From NCBI GenBank assembly GCA_009693795.1, contig SHWN01000010.1, positions 1-32,426 of the forward strand: 32,426 nucleotides of DNA, written 5' to 3'. The notes beneath the pieces were generated by a model. It did not search any database and was not told the origin of the DNA. It was given only the letters and a program-made list of their open reading frames with translations. The DNA is from Acetobacteraceae bacterium. GTDB taxonomy: Bacteria > Pseudomonadota > Alphaproteobacteria > Acetobacterales > Acetobacteraceae. Position numbers and translations under genes: made by a program. Shown here one piece after another: positions 24,771-32,426 of this stretch (positions are counted from its first letter, which is position 1; every line of letters starts with the position of its first letter).

Positions 24771-26303
24771 TCAGACGAAGGACGCGGCGAATGTGTCGAC
24801 GAAGGCGATCAATTGTTTCTCGACCTCCGGCTTAATCTCGCGGTCATCGCGGATTGCCCCGATAATCTCCGGGGCCTTCGATTTGATCTCCGTCAGCAAC
24901 TGGCTCTCAAACGCGCCGACCCGGCCGAGATCGAGCTTGTCCAGATAACCACGCACCCCGGCGAACAGTGCGACCACCTGCTCCTCGATCGGCACCGGGC
25001 TGTATTGTGGCTGCTTCAGCAGCTCCGTCAGCCGCGAACCACGCGCGAGCAGCTGCTGGGTAGAGGCATCGAGATCGGACGCAAACTGCGCAAACGCCGC
25101 CATTTCGCGGTACTGCGCCAGTTCCAGCTTGATGCGGCCGGCAACCTGCTTCATCGCCTTCACCTGCGCTGCGGATCCCACGCGCGAGACCGACAAGCCA
25201 ACGTTCACCGCCGGGCGAATGCCACGGAAGAACAATTCTGTTTCGAGAAAGATTTGCCCATCGGTAATCGAAATCACGTTGGTCGGAATATAAGCGGATA
25301 CGTCACCTGCCTGCGTCTCGATCACCGGCAACGCGGTCAAGGAGCCAGCGCCCAGTTCGTCATTCATCTTCGCTGCGCGTTCGAGCAGGCGGGAGTGAAG
25401 GTAGAAAACGTCGCCTGGATAGGCTTCGCGGCCCGGCGGGCGGCGCAGCAGCAGCGACATCTGGCGATAGGAAACCGCCTGCTTGGAGAGATCGTCATAG
25501 AAAATCACCGCGTGCCGGCCATTATCGCGGAAGAACTCGCCCATGGTGCAGCCGGTATAAGGTGCCAAGAACTGCATCGGCGCCGGATCGGACGCGGTGG
25601 CGGCGACGATGATGGAATATTGCAGCGCACCGTTTTCCTCCAAGGTGCGCACCAGCTGCGCGACGGTGGAGCGTTTCTGGCCGATGGCGACATAGATGCA
25701 ATAGAGCTTCTTGCTCTCATCTGTGCCGGCATTGGCGGTTTTCTGATTGATGATGGTATCGAGAATAACGGCCGTCTTGCCGGTCTGCCGATCGCCGATT
25801 ATCAATTCGCGCTGGCCGCGCCCGATCGGGATCAGCGCATCGATGGCCTTTAACCCAGTCTGCACCGGCTCATGCACCGATTTGCGCGGAATGATGCCCG
25901 GCGCCTTCACTTCCACGCGCATGCGCACCGCATCGGTGATCGGGCCCTTGCCGTCGATCGGATTTCCGAGGCCATCAACCACGCGGCCGAGCAGGCCATT
26001 GCCCACCGGCACGTCCACGATGGTGCCGGTGCGCGCGACGGTATCGCCTTCACGGATCACGCGGTCATCGCCGAAAATCACGACGCCGACATTGTCGGTT
26101 TCCAGATTCAGCGCCATGCCGCGCAGCCCGGAATTCGGGAACAGCACCATTTCCCCAGACATCACGTTCTGCAAACCGAACACGCGCGCGATGCCGTCAC
26201 CGACGGATAGCACCTGCCCGGTTTCGGCTACATCGGCCTCCGTATCGAACGACGCGATTTGCTGCTTGAGGATCTCGGAAATTTCGGCCGGACGGATGTC
26301 CAT
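24771..26303 (-). CDS. atpA: ATP synthase F1 alpha subunit
   Basis: The 510-aa product is the nucleotide-binding, largely non-catalytic F1 subunit. It has [16 protein letters not shown] at the N-terminus (delta contact), the P-loop GDRQTGKTA (170-178), [55 protein letters not shown] (in segments) and [17 protein letters not shown] with the arginine finger region. Its ATG comes one base after the atpH stop (TGATATG). Confidence 0.99.
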   Translation of the reverse strand: MDIRPAEISEILKQQIASFDTEADVAETGQVLSVGDGIARVFGLQNVMSGEMVLFPNSGLRGMALNLETDNVGVVIFGDDRVIREGDTVARTGTIVDVPVGNGLLGRVVDGLGNPIDGKGPITDAVRMRVEVKAPGIIPRKSVHEPVQTGLKAIDALIPIGRGQRELIIGDRQTGKTAVILDTIINQKTANAGTDESKKLYCIYVAIGQKRSTVAQLVRTLEENGALQYSIIVAATASDPAPMQFLAPYTGCTMGEFFRDNGRHAVIFYDDLSKQAVSYRQMSLLLRRPPGREAYPGDVFYLHSRLLERAAKMNDELGAGSLTALPVIETQAGDVSAYIPTNVISITDGQIFLETELFFRGIRPAVNVGLSVSRVGSAAQVKAMKQVAGRIKLELAQYREMAAFAQFASDLDASTQQLLARGSRLTELLKQPQYSPVPIEEQVVALFAGVRGYLDKLDLGRVGAFESQLLTEIKSKAPEIIGAIRDDREIKPEVEKQLIAFVDTFAASFV

Positions 26304-26304
26304 A

Positions 26305-26874
26305 TCAGGCGGCTCCCTTCATGGCGTATTGCAGGCGCTGGAGGCGGGATTTCAAGGATGTGTCATAGAGGCGGGCGCCGATCTTCACGACCAGCCCGCC
26401 TAGCAAGCTGGCATCAACTTGTTCGATCAGGTTGACGTTGCCATAGCCGGCTTCGATCATCCGCGCGCGCAAGGCCTGGCGCTGGGTGTCGGTCAGTGGA
26501 TGCGCGGTGGCGACCTGGGCGGTGATCACGCCGCGCTTGTCGGCGACCAGGGTAGCGAAGGCGGCGACGATGCCGCTCAAGGCGCGCAGCCGGCGATTAG
26601 CGGTGATCACACCGACGAAATCGCGCACGATCTTGCCGAATCCCTGGCTTTCCAGCACCGCCATCGCGGCGCGCGTTGCCTGGTTCACGTCGATCAACGG
26701 CGAATCCAGCAACCGGCGAAATTCCGGGCTGGTATCGATCAGCCGGCCCAGCGCGTCCATCTCCGTCACCACGGCGTCGAGCGCATTCTGGTCGTCGGCA
26801 TGGGCATAAAGGGCCGCGGCATAACGATCAACGAGACCGCCGCCGGATGAGATGGTCGTGCCGCCTGACGCCAC
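26305..26874 (-). CDS. atpH: ATP synthase F1 delta subunit
   Basis: Delta caps F1 and joins it to the b subunits of the stator. I chose GTG 26874 (product [20 protein letters not shown].., 189 aa) because AAGGA lies 10 bases upstream and the length fits the family. The open frame extends 54 codons further upstream without a good start. Family features include [36 protein letters not shown] and the C-terminal [33 protein letters not shown] (in parts). It is the first gene of atpHAGDC; F0 genes are absent here, as is usual in alphaproteobacteria. Confidence 0.95.
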   Translation of the reverse strand: MASGGTTISSGGGLVDRYAAALYAHADDQNALDAVVTEMDALGRLIDTSPEFRRLLDSPLIDVNQATRAAMAVLESQGFGKIVRDFVGVITANRRLRALSGIVAAFATLVADKRGVITAQVATAHPLTDTQRQALRARMIEAGYGNVNLIEQVDASLLGGLVVKIGARLYDTSLKSRLQRLQYAMKGAA

Positions 26875-27067
26875 GATCTGGGTTTCCTTGACTGGGCCTG
26901 CGCGCGTGTGGCCGGATGAAAGGGCGGCGACAAAAAACAAGCCGGGTTTCCCCCGGCGCGCGGCGTCTAGCACGGGCTTTTGCCAGCGGCAACAGGGGGA
27001 GCAACGTGAATTTTTAATTGTTTCGATGTACTCCAATATTGCACCAGTCGTTAGACCAGTTTAAATT

Positions 27068-27343
27068 ATGAAGATGTCCATCGAACCCACGAAAATCGGT
27101 GCCTACGACGCCAAGGTCAGGCTCTCCGCTCTGCTCGACCGGGTCGAACGCGGCGAGGAAATTATTATCACCCGCCATAACCGCCCGATCGCTCGCCTGA
27201 TCCCGGAAGGCCAAGGCCAAAACGTCGCTACCGCCCGCGCCGCCATTGCAGCCCTGACCACACTCCGTGCCGAACTGGCCGCGAAAGACGTCCGGCTTTC
27301 CCCCACCGAGATTCGCGCCCTGCGCGATGACAGCCGCACATGA
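27068..27343 (+). CDS. Phd/YefM-family antitoxin
   Basis: A 91-aa DNA-binding antitoxin of the prevent-host-death type. The N-terminal fold is IGAYDAKVRLSALLDRVERGEEIIITRHNRPIARLIP (in parts), and the C-terminal tail (RAELAAKDVRLSPTEIRALR) should wrap and block the toxin. The stop overlaps the toxin start by four bases (ATGA). Upstream, ACCAGT is repeated directly at 27043 and 27055, 12 bp apart, and might be an operator for autoregulation. No Shine-Dalgarno sequence is seen before ATG 27068, so the mRNA may be leaderless or start at the in-frame ATG 27074. It diverges from the ATP synthase operon. Confidence 0.9.
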   Translation: MKMSIEPTKIGAYDAKVRLSALLDRVERGEEIIITRHNRPIARLIPEGQGQNVATARAAIAALTTLRAELAAKDVRLSPTEIRALRDDSRT

Positions 27344-27774
27344 AGCCCATCGTCCTCGACGCCGGTGCCGCCCTGGCCGCCATTCTGCCGGAACGGCATT
27401 CCGAAGCAGCCCGCACGCTCCTCCTCCGCATCGCTGAGGACGGCGCCATCGTCCCCGCCATTTGGCATCTGGAAATCGCCAATAGCCTGCTCGCCGCCGA
27501 ACGGTGTGGCCTTCTCACCCAAACCCAACGCAATATCGCGCTGCACCACCTCGCCACCCTCCCCATCGCGACAGACCCGGAAACCGCCCCTCGCGCCTGG
27601 TCCCATACCATCATCCTCGCCCACAAATACGGCCTCTCCGTCCAGGACGCCGCCTACCTCGAACTCGCCCTACGCCGCCAAACCGACCTCGCCACCTTTG
27701 ACGCTTCCCTCCTTCGCGCCGCCGAGGCTGCGGGCGTGCGGGGGGCAAAGCCCCCCCTGGCCGCCCTTTCCTAA
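27340..27774 (+). CDS. PIN-domain toxin (VapC-like ribonuclease)
   Basis: A 144-aa PIN nuclease; relatives cleave tRNA or rRNA. The metal-binding acidic residues can be placed at D7 (IVLDAGAAL), E45 (WHLEIANSL), D103 (LSVQDAAYLELAL) and D121 (TFDASLLRAA). It is translationally coupled to the Phd-type antitoxin by ATGA. The last 12 residues (GVRGAKPPLAALS region) are encoded by a GC-rich palindrome (27740-27756) of the dispersed family, so the C-terminus was probably extended or replaced by the repeat. The stop is four bases from the convergent MFS gene. Confidence 0.9.
   Translation: MKPIVLDAGAALAAILPERHSEAARTLLLRIAEDGAIVPAIWHLEIANSLLAAERCGLLTQTQRNIALHHLATLPIATDPETAPRAWSHTIILAHKYGLSVQDAAYLELALRRQTDLATFDASLLRAAEAAGVRGAKPPLAALS
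27740..27756. repeat. GC-rich palindrome inside the PIN toxin 3' end
   Basis: GGGGGGC-AAA-GCCCCCC, a perfect 7-bp stem. It belongs to the GGGGC..GCCCC set but lies within the coding frame just before the stop. It is placed to terminate transcription from both convergent genes. Confidence 0.65.
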
Positions 27775-27778
27775 CCCC

Positions 27779-29188
27779 TCACCCCCCCCGCCCCGTCAGC
27801 GCGGCCCCGGCGTCGCGGGAAAGGAGGCGGGCGAAGGGGGCGGAGGCGGCGCAGAAGCTGGCGATGACGAGAAAGGCGATGGAGAAATCGACGGGCTGCG
27901 GCGTGTCATGGTGGGCGGCGAGCATGGTGAGTTCCAACGCGGTGGCGCCGATAGCGACGCCGGCGGTGAGAGCAACCTGTTGGATGGTGCTGTACATGCT
28001 GGTGGCGGCGCTGATGCGTGGGTGTGGGATGTCAGCATAGGCGAGAGTGTTGTAGGCGGTGAATTGCAGCGAGCGGAAGAACCCGCCCACCAGCAGCACA
28101 GCGAAGATCGCGGCGGCCGGCCAGGTGGGACGGAAGCTGGCACAGGCGGCAAGCAGGATGGCGGAGAGCAGTGCGTTCCAGAACAAGGTGTCGCGAAACC
28201 CCCACCAGCGCAACGCGCGCTGGGCGACGGGTTTCATCACCAGCGCCCCGGCGGAGGAAGCAAAGGTGATCATCCCGCTTTGTGCGGCGGTCTCTCCAAA
28301 GGCTAGTTGCAGCATTAGTGGCAGCAGGAAGGGAATGGCACCGATGCCGATGCGAAACAGGGACATGGCATAGAGCGCTGTGGCATAGGTTTTTTCCCGC
28401 AGCAGGGAAAAATCCATCAACGGCGCGGGATGGCGATTGGCGTGCCAGATAAAGGCCCCAGTGCTCAGGGCGCCGAGTGTGAGGAGCAAGGCGGTGATTT
28501 CGGGTGGGATCACGCCGCGCCCCACGGTTTGCAGCCCGAACATCAGCCCGGCGAGGCCAAGGCCGCACAGGATCTGGCCGCGCCAGTCCAGTGCTCCGTG
28601 TCCTGGTTCTTTCACATTTTCTACGAACAGGCTGACGAGAACCATGCCCAACGCGCCGATCGGTACGTTGATGTAGAAAATCCAGCGCCAGGAGAAATAG
28701 GTGACGATGAAGCCACCGATGGGTGGGCCGAGCACCGGGCCGATCAGGGCGGGTGTGGTCAGCCAGGCCATGGCCGCGATCAGTTCATGTTTGGGCGTGG
28801 TGCGAAGGATAAGCATGCGCCCGACCGGTACCATCATCGCCCCGCCCGCGCCTTGCAGGATGCGCGCCCCCACCAGTGCCGGTAGGCTTTCCGACAGGCC
28901 ACACAGGACGGAGCCGAGAGTGAACACCGCGATGGCGGCCCGGAAAATCACTCGCGTGCCAAACCGGTCCGCCATCCAGCCGGAGGAGGGGATAAACACC
29001 GCCAGCGACAGCAGATAGGCGGTCAGGGCGATATTCATATGAATGGGGTCAGAGCCGAACGCCTTTGCCATGGTCGGCAGGGCCGTGGCGATGACGGTGC
29101 TGTCCAGGTTTTGCATGAAGAACGCGCAGGCGACGATGGAGGCGGTCAGCCTGGTGCGTGCGCTGGTTCGGTTGGAATTATCCGCCAT
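27779..29188 (-). CDS. DHA2/EmrB-QacA-type MFS multidrug exporter
   Basis: A 469-aa inner-membrane proton antiporter-like exporter. It shows the DHA2 motif near helix 1 (MQNLDSTVIATALPTMA), the loop motif A-like SGWMADRFGTRVIF, helix 4 (GARILQGAGGAMMVPVGRM) and antiporter motif C (GPVLGPPIGGFIVTYFSWRW, with WRWIFYINVPIG after it). About 13-14 hydrophobic segments fit the 14-helix class. The start at 29188 gives the conserved N-terminus. It diverges from nfuA across 139 bp with no other gene. No MarR or TetR regulator or HlyD-type adaptor is adjacent. The substrate is unknown. Confidence 0.92.
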   Translation of the reverse strand: MADNSNRTSARTRLTASIVACAFFMQNLDSTVIATALPTMAKAFGSDPIHMNIALTAYLLSLAVFIPSSGWMADRFGTRVIFRAAIAVFTLGSVLCGLSESLPALVGARILQGAGGAMMVPVGRMLILRTTPKHELIAAMAWLTTPALIGPVLGPPIGGFIVTYFSWRWIFYINVPIGALGMVLVSLFVENVKEPGHGALDWRGQILCGLGLAGLMFGLQTVGRGVIPPEITALLLTLGALSTGAFIWHANRHPAPLMDFSLLREKTYATALYAMSLFRIGIGAIPFLLPLMLQLAFGETAAQSGMITFASSAGALVMKPVAQRALRWWGFRDTLFWNALLSAILLAACASFRPTWPAAAIFAVLLVGGFFRSLQFTAYNTLAYADIPHPRISAATSMYSTIQQVALTAGVAIGATALELTMLAAHHDTPQPVDFSIAFLVIASFCAASAPFARLLSRDAGAALTGRGG

Positions 29189-29327
29189 GCGCGCAGCATC
29201 GACCCTGATCCGCGCCGGGGAAAGCCCTGCCCCCTTGTCCCCCCCTTGTCACAAACAGGAATCCGACCCATGTAAGGGCGAGAAAGGACCGCACTGGTCC
29301 TCATTCGCCTTTTGGGGGCTGACAGAA

Positions 29328-29888
29328 ATGTTTATCGAGACCGAAGGCACACCCAATCCGGCGACGTTGAAGTTTCTGCCGGGCCGCGAAGTGATGGCGG
29401 CCGGAACCGCGGATTTCGCCGCCGCGTCTTCGACCGGGCGTAGCCCGCTGGCGCGCACCTTGTTCGATCTGCCCGGTGTGGCGCGCGTCTTTTTCGGCGG
29501 TGATTTCGTTACCATCACCAAAGGCGAGGAAATTGGCTGGCAGGCGCTGAAGCCGCAAATCCTTGGCGTGTTGATGGAACATTTCGTCGCCGGCCTACCG
29601 GTGCTCGAAGGCGCGGCTGACGATGAGCTGGACGAGGATGTTGATCCTGCCGATGCCGAAGTGGTCGAACAGATCAAGGAATTACTGGATACCCGCGTGC
29701 GCCCGGCCGTGGCGGGCGATGGTGGTGATATCGTGTTCCGTGGTTTCCGTGACGGGATCGTACGATTGCATATGCAGGGTTCGTGCTCGGGCTGCCCGTC
29801 TTCGAGCGCCACGTTGAAGCATGGCATTGAGAACATGCTGCGTCATTATGTGCCGGAAGTGCAGTCTGTCGAACAAGTGGATTTCTAA
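29328..29888 (+). CDS. Nfu-type iron-sulfur cluster scaffold/carrier
   Basis: The 186-aa product carries Fe-S clusters from the assembly machinery to target proteins. It has the N-terminal Nfu_N domain (FIETEGTPNPATLKFLPG, GVARVFFGGDFVTITK, WQALKPQILGVLMEHF). An acidic linker (EGAADDELDEDVDPADAE) follows, then the NifU C-terminal domain with VRPAVAGDGGDIVFRGF and the cluster-binding C153-x2-C156 in MQGSCSGCPSSS. ATG 29328 gives the family N-terminus; the open frame continues upstream through the intergenic region. A nitroreductase gene follows after 12 bp. Confidence 0.95.
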   Translation: MFIETEGTPNPATLKFLPGREVMAAGTADFAAASSTGRSPLARTLFDLPGVARVFFGGDFVTITKGEEIGWQALKPQILGVLMEHFVAGLPVLEGAADDELDEDVDPADAEVVEQIKELLDTRVRPAVAGDGGDIVFRGFRDGIVRLHMQGSCSGCPSSSATLKHGIENMLRHYVPEVQSVEQVDF

Positions 29889-29900
29889 GGAATTTCTTCG

Positions 29901-30491
29901 ATGCCGACCCTTGATCAGGCGGCCATTGACCAATTGTTCGGCGCTGCGCGCGCGCATGACAAATGGACCGATGCGCCCGTCCCTGACGATACCTTGCAGG
30001 CATTGTTTAAAGTGCTGAAATACGGCCCGACCTCGGCCAATTGCTCGCCGGCGCGGTTTTTGTTTCTGCGGACGTTCGATGCGAAGGAACGACTGCGTCC
30101 GGCGCTCTCCAAGGCCAATACGGACAAGACGATCACTGCTCCGGTGGTGGTGATCGTGGCGCAGGACCCCAAATTTCACGACCACTTGCCACGTCTGTTT
30201 CCGCAGAATCCAAGTGCCAAATCTTGGTTTACGTCGGATTATAATCTCACCGAGACCACGATGGTGCGCAACGCCACCTTGCAGGGCGCCTATCTGATCA
30301 TGGCGGCGCGTGCGCTGGGTCTCGATTGCGGGCCGATGTCGGGTTTTAACAACGCCACGGTGGACGATATTTTCCTCACCGAGCGCGGCTGGAAATCCAA
30401 TTTTCTGCTGGCGCTGGGCGTGGGCGATCCTTCTGTTCTGAAACCGCGTCCGCCGCGCTTTGATTTCGACGATGTTTGCGTCTTGCTCTAG
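29901..30491 (+). CDS. Nitroreductase-family protein, RutE/malonic semialdehyde reductase-like
   Basis: A 196-aa FMN-dependent oxidoreductase. The order of motifs fits the RutE/HadB subgroup: DQLFGAARAHDKWTDAPV, LKYGPTSANCSPARFLFL, KTITAPVVVIVAQDPKFHDH, TSDYNLTETTMVRNATLQGA and ARALGLDCGPMSGFN. RutE reduces 3-hydroxypropanal precursors in pyrimidine breakdown in E. coli, but no other rut genes are nearby, so the role may differ. AAGGA precedes the ATG. It lies between the Nfu gene and an FMN reductase that could supply reduced flavin. Confidence 0.9.
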   Translation: MPTLDQAAIDQLFGAARAHDKWTDAPVPDDTLQALFKVLKYGPTSANCSPARFLFLRTFDAKERLRPALSKANTDKTITAPVVVIVAQDPKFHDHLPRLFPQNPSAKSWFTSDYNLTETTMVRNATLQGAYLIMAARALGLDCGPMSGFNNATVDDIFLTERGWKSNFLLALGVGDPSVLKPRPPRFDFDDVCVLL

Positions 30492-30521
30492 CCCCAAAAG
30501 TTAAATTTCAGGAGCGAAATC

Positions 30522-31067
30522 TTGAACGTTCTGGGTATTTCCGGCAGCTTACGCGCGGCCTCTTTCAACACCGCAGCTCTGCGCGCCGCGCGAGATCTGG
30601 CGCCCGGCGGCATGCATATCAATATTTTTTCTATTTCCGATATCCCGCTTTATAATGAAGACGAGAAAGTTAAGGGCTATCCACCGTCGGTGCAGGCTTT
30701 GCGTGATGCGATCAAGGCGGCGGATGCCGTTCTGATTGCCTCTCCGGAATATAATTTTTCTATTTCCGGTGTGTTGAAAAATGCCATCGACTGGGCCTCG
30801 CGTCCTCCCGAGCAGCCGTTCGATGGTAAGCCGATCGCTATCATGGGTGCCGCCGGTGGCATGCTGGGGACGGCACGTGCGCAATATCATCTGCGCCAGT
30901 GCTTTCTGTTTTTGAACGGCCATGTGCTGAACAAGCCAGAAGTCATGATTGCCGCCGCCGCCTCGCGCTTCGATGCCAATCTCATGCTGACCGACGAAAC
31001 CACGCAAGGCATGATCTGCGCGCAACTGGAAGCTCTGCGCGACTGGACCATTCGCCTCCGCAAGTAA
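30522..31067 (+). CDS. NADPH-dependent FMN reductase
   Basis: A 181-aa flavodoxin-fold flavoprotein. The phosphate-binding loop GSLRAASFN (8-16) and the isoalloxazine-contact motif SPEYNFSISGVLKNAIDWASR (74-94) are clear, with IMGAAGGMLGTARAQYHLRQ following. Members reduce FMN or act as azo/quinone/chromate reductases. The TTG start follows CAGGAG. It is 30 bp after the nitroreductase and two bases before the remnant of an FAD oxidoreductase gene, so it was probably in an operon with both. Confidence 0.93.
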   Translation: MNVLGISGSLRAASFNTAALRAARDLAPGGMHINIFSISDIPLYNEDEKVKGYPPSVQALRDAIKAADAVLIASPEYNFSISGVLKNAIDWASRPPEQPFDGKPIAIMGAAGGMLGTARAQYHLRQCFLFLNGHVLNKPEVMIAAAASRFDANLMLTDETTQGMICAQLEALRDWTIRLRK

Positions 31068-31069
31068 AT

Positions 31070-31441
31070 ATGTCACCGGCCGTCGATCGTATCGAATTCG
31101 ATCCGGCTCTGCTGGCGCAAGCGGATGAGGTTGTGATCGGCGCGGGCATAGCGGGTTGCGCCGCCGCCCTGGTCGAAAAAGCCCATATCGGCGCCGAGCA
31201 ATCCAGCCGCAACTGGGGCTGGTGCCGCCAGCAGGGGTGCGACAAGGGCGAAATTCCCCGATCAAACACGCGATGGGTCTGTGGGACGTCATGGCGGAGA
31301 CCACCAATACCGATAGTGGTTTTTGCCGCAGCGGTGTGCTGTTCGTTACCCGCGATCCGGCTAAAATCGCCCGCGAGTACGAGCTTGACAGCCGCATCCT
31401 TCCCGCCGAGCAAGCGGCCGCGCTTACCCCCGGCAGTTCCG
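31070..31441 (+). pseudogene. FAD-dependent (DadA/DAO-type) oxidoreductase pseudogene
   Basis: It opens with ATG two bases after the FMN reductase stop and has the dinucleotide-binding motif VIGAGIAGCAAAL. The next segment, about 15 residues, is missing in frame before VEKAHIGAEQSSRNWGWCRQ, a hallmark of D-amino-acid oxidase-like enzymes. Near 31258 a base is lost (CCCCGATCAAA), and the rest continues in another frame as IKHAMGLWDVMAETTNTDSG, FCRSGVLFVTRDPAKIA and ILPAEQAAALTPG. It breaks off at about 31441 into an MFS fragment. It cannot make a functional enzyme. Confidence 0.85.
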
Positions 31442-31723
31442 TTCGCCATCGCCAAGGGTCTCACCTAGCTCGGGACTGTGCCGCTGATCAATAGCGTGAT
31501 TGCGGGCCTCTAAGGCATCCGCGATCTCGGCGCGCTGTTCGACATGTGCTTCATCAGCCACCAGATCGGCGGCTTCGTCGGCGCCTGGGTCAGAGGCCTC
31601 ATCTTCGAATATAGCAGCAGGTATGGCATCGCCTTCGCTGCGACCGTCCTCGTCGGCTTCACTGCCGCCGCCCTCAATCTCCCCGTCCGTATACCCCGCG
31701 TGGCAACGGTGTCGGGTGGCTGA
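31442..31723 (+). pseudogene. MFS transporter C-terminal remnant
   Basis: The frame reads FAIAKGLT, TAG (31466-31468), LGTVPLINSVIAGL, TAA, then GIRDLGALFDMCFISHQIGG, FVGAWVRGLIFEYSSRYGIA and FAATVLVGFTAAALNLPVRI, ending at TGA 31721-31723. This is the last third of a 12-helix MFS carrier with two nonsense codons; the first replaces a likely Trp. The N-terminal two thirds are gone. It directly abuts the FAD oxidoreductase remnant, so a deletion has joined two former genes. Confidence 0.8.
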
Positions 31724-31759
31724 TACGGGGGTGTCTCGGGGGGTTGCCGAAAGGAAGGT

Positions 31760-31774
31760 CGGGGCTCTGCCCCG
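31760..31774. repeat. GC-rich palindrome after thiC
   Basis: CGGGGC-TCT-GCCCCG, followed by AACCCCCC. It lies 30 bp past the thiC stop on the minus strand and is the clearest copy of the GGGGCTCTGCCCC family; probably a thiC terminator. Confidence 0.65.
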
Positions 31775-31803
31775 AACCCCCCAATATGAGCCGCGCGCCG
31801 CCG

Positions 31804-32426
<623 letters not shown>

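Noticed and set aside
24765-25853. Long + strand open frame of 362 codons opposite atpA
   Set aside because: It is antisense to atpA, has His/Arg-rich unlikely composition and no family motif.
27365-28306. Long + strand open frame of 313 codons
   Set aside because: It is Pro/Ser-rich then Gly-rich, overlaps the PIN toxin in another frame and is antisense to the MFS gene; an artefact of high GC.

Overview
The window is chromosomal DNA of a GC-rich alphaproteobacterium, most likely of the Acetobacteraceae/Rhodospirillales. This rests on gene order (mnmG-rsmG-parA-parB, leuC-leuD-leuB, hemE-hemH-hemJ beside ppsR, atpHAGDC without F0 genes), on the use of HemJ for heme synthesis, and on short GGGGC..GCCCC palindromes after many genes that resemble elements common in that family. 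The species is not identifiable by eye.

Layout. 1-3161 is a chromosome-maintenance block: the mnmG 3' end, two perfect parS sites in a large inverted repeat, rsmG, parA and parB, with overlapping reading frames. 3387-6128 is a three-gene accessory cassette (CmcJ/NvfI-type oxidoreductase, SDR, Bug/TctC-type binding protein) ending in a 51-nt hairpin. 6322-13438 holds housekeeping genes on the + strand: ffh, rpsP, a 410-bp non-coding interruption, rimM-trmD-rplS, then leuC-leuD-leuB. 13704-14800 has an SDR gene and a nitroreductase pseudogene. 14834-17366 is the minus-strand heme operon hemE-hemH-hemJ, joined by ATGA overlaps and lower in GC than its surroundings. It diverges from ppsR across a 301-bp AT-rich gap with DnaA-box-like words, a gene context like that of the Caulobacter origin. 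18537-19428 is a decayed patch: an unknown ORF and a frameshifted recombinase C-terminus that runs into a tRNA-Arg gene. 19648-20979 is amtB with an unusual pore residue. 21122-21666 is a broken ferritin-like gene. 21816-26874 is the F1 ATP synthase operon, with a 36-bp perfect hairpin between atpD and atpC. 27068-27774 is a Phd/PIN toxin-antitoxin pair, followed by a convergent DHA2-type MFS exporter. 29328-31067 carries an Nfu scaffold, a RutE-like nitroreductase and an NADPH-FMN reductase. Two decayed fragments follow (FAD oxidoreductase, MFS). The window closes with the thiC 3' end on the minus strand.

The strongest unusual points are the parS pair with the rsmG start codon inside one site, the candidate origin between hemE and ppsR, the natural His-to-Glu change in the AmtB twin-histidine pair, the atpD/atpC hairpin, the recombinase/tRNA-Arg overlap, the CmcJ-SDR-Bug cassette, and five gene remnants whose inactivating lesions can be read directly. 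I found no CRISPR array, intact insertion sequence, prophage or clearly new multi-gene defence system.
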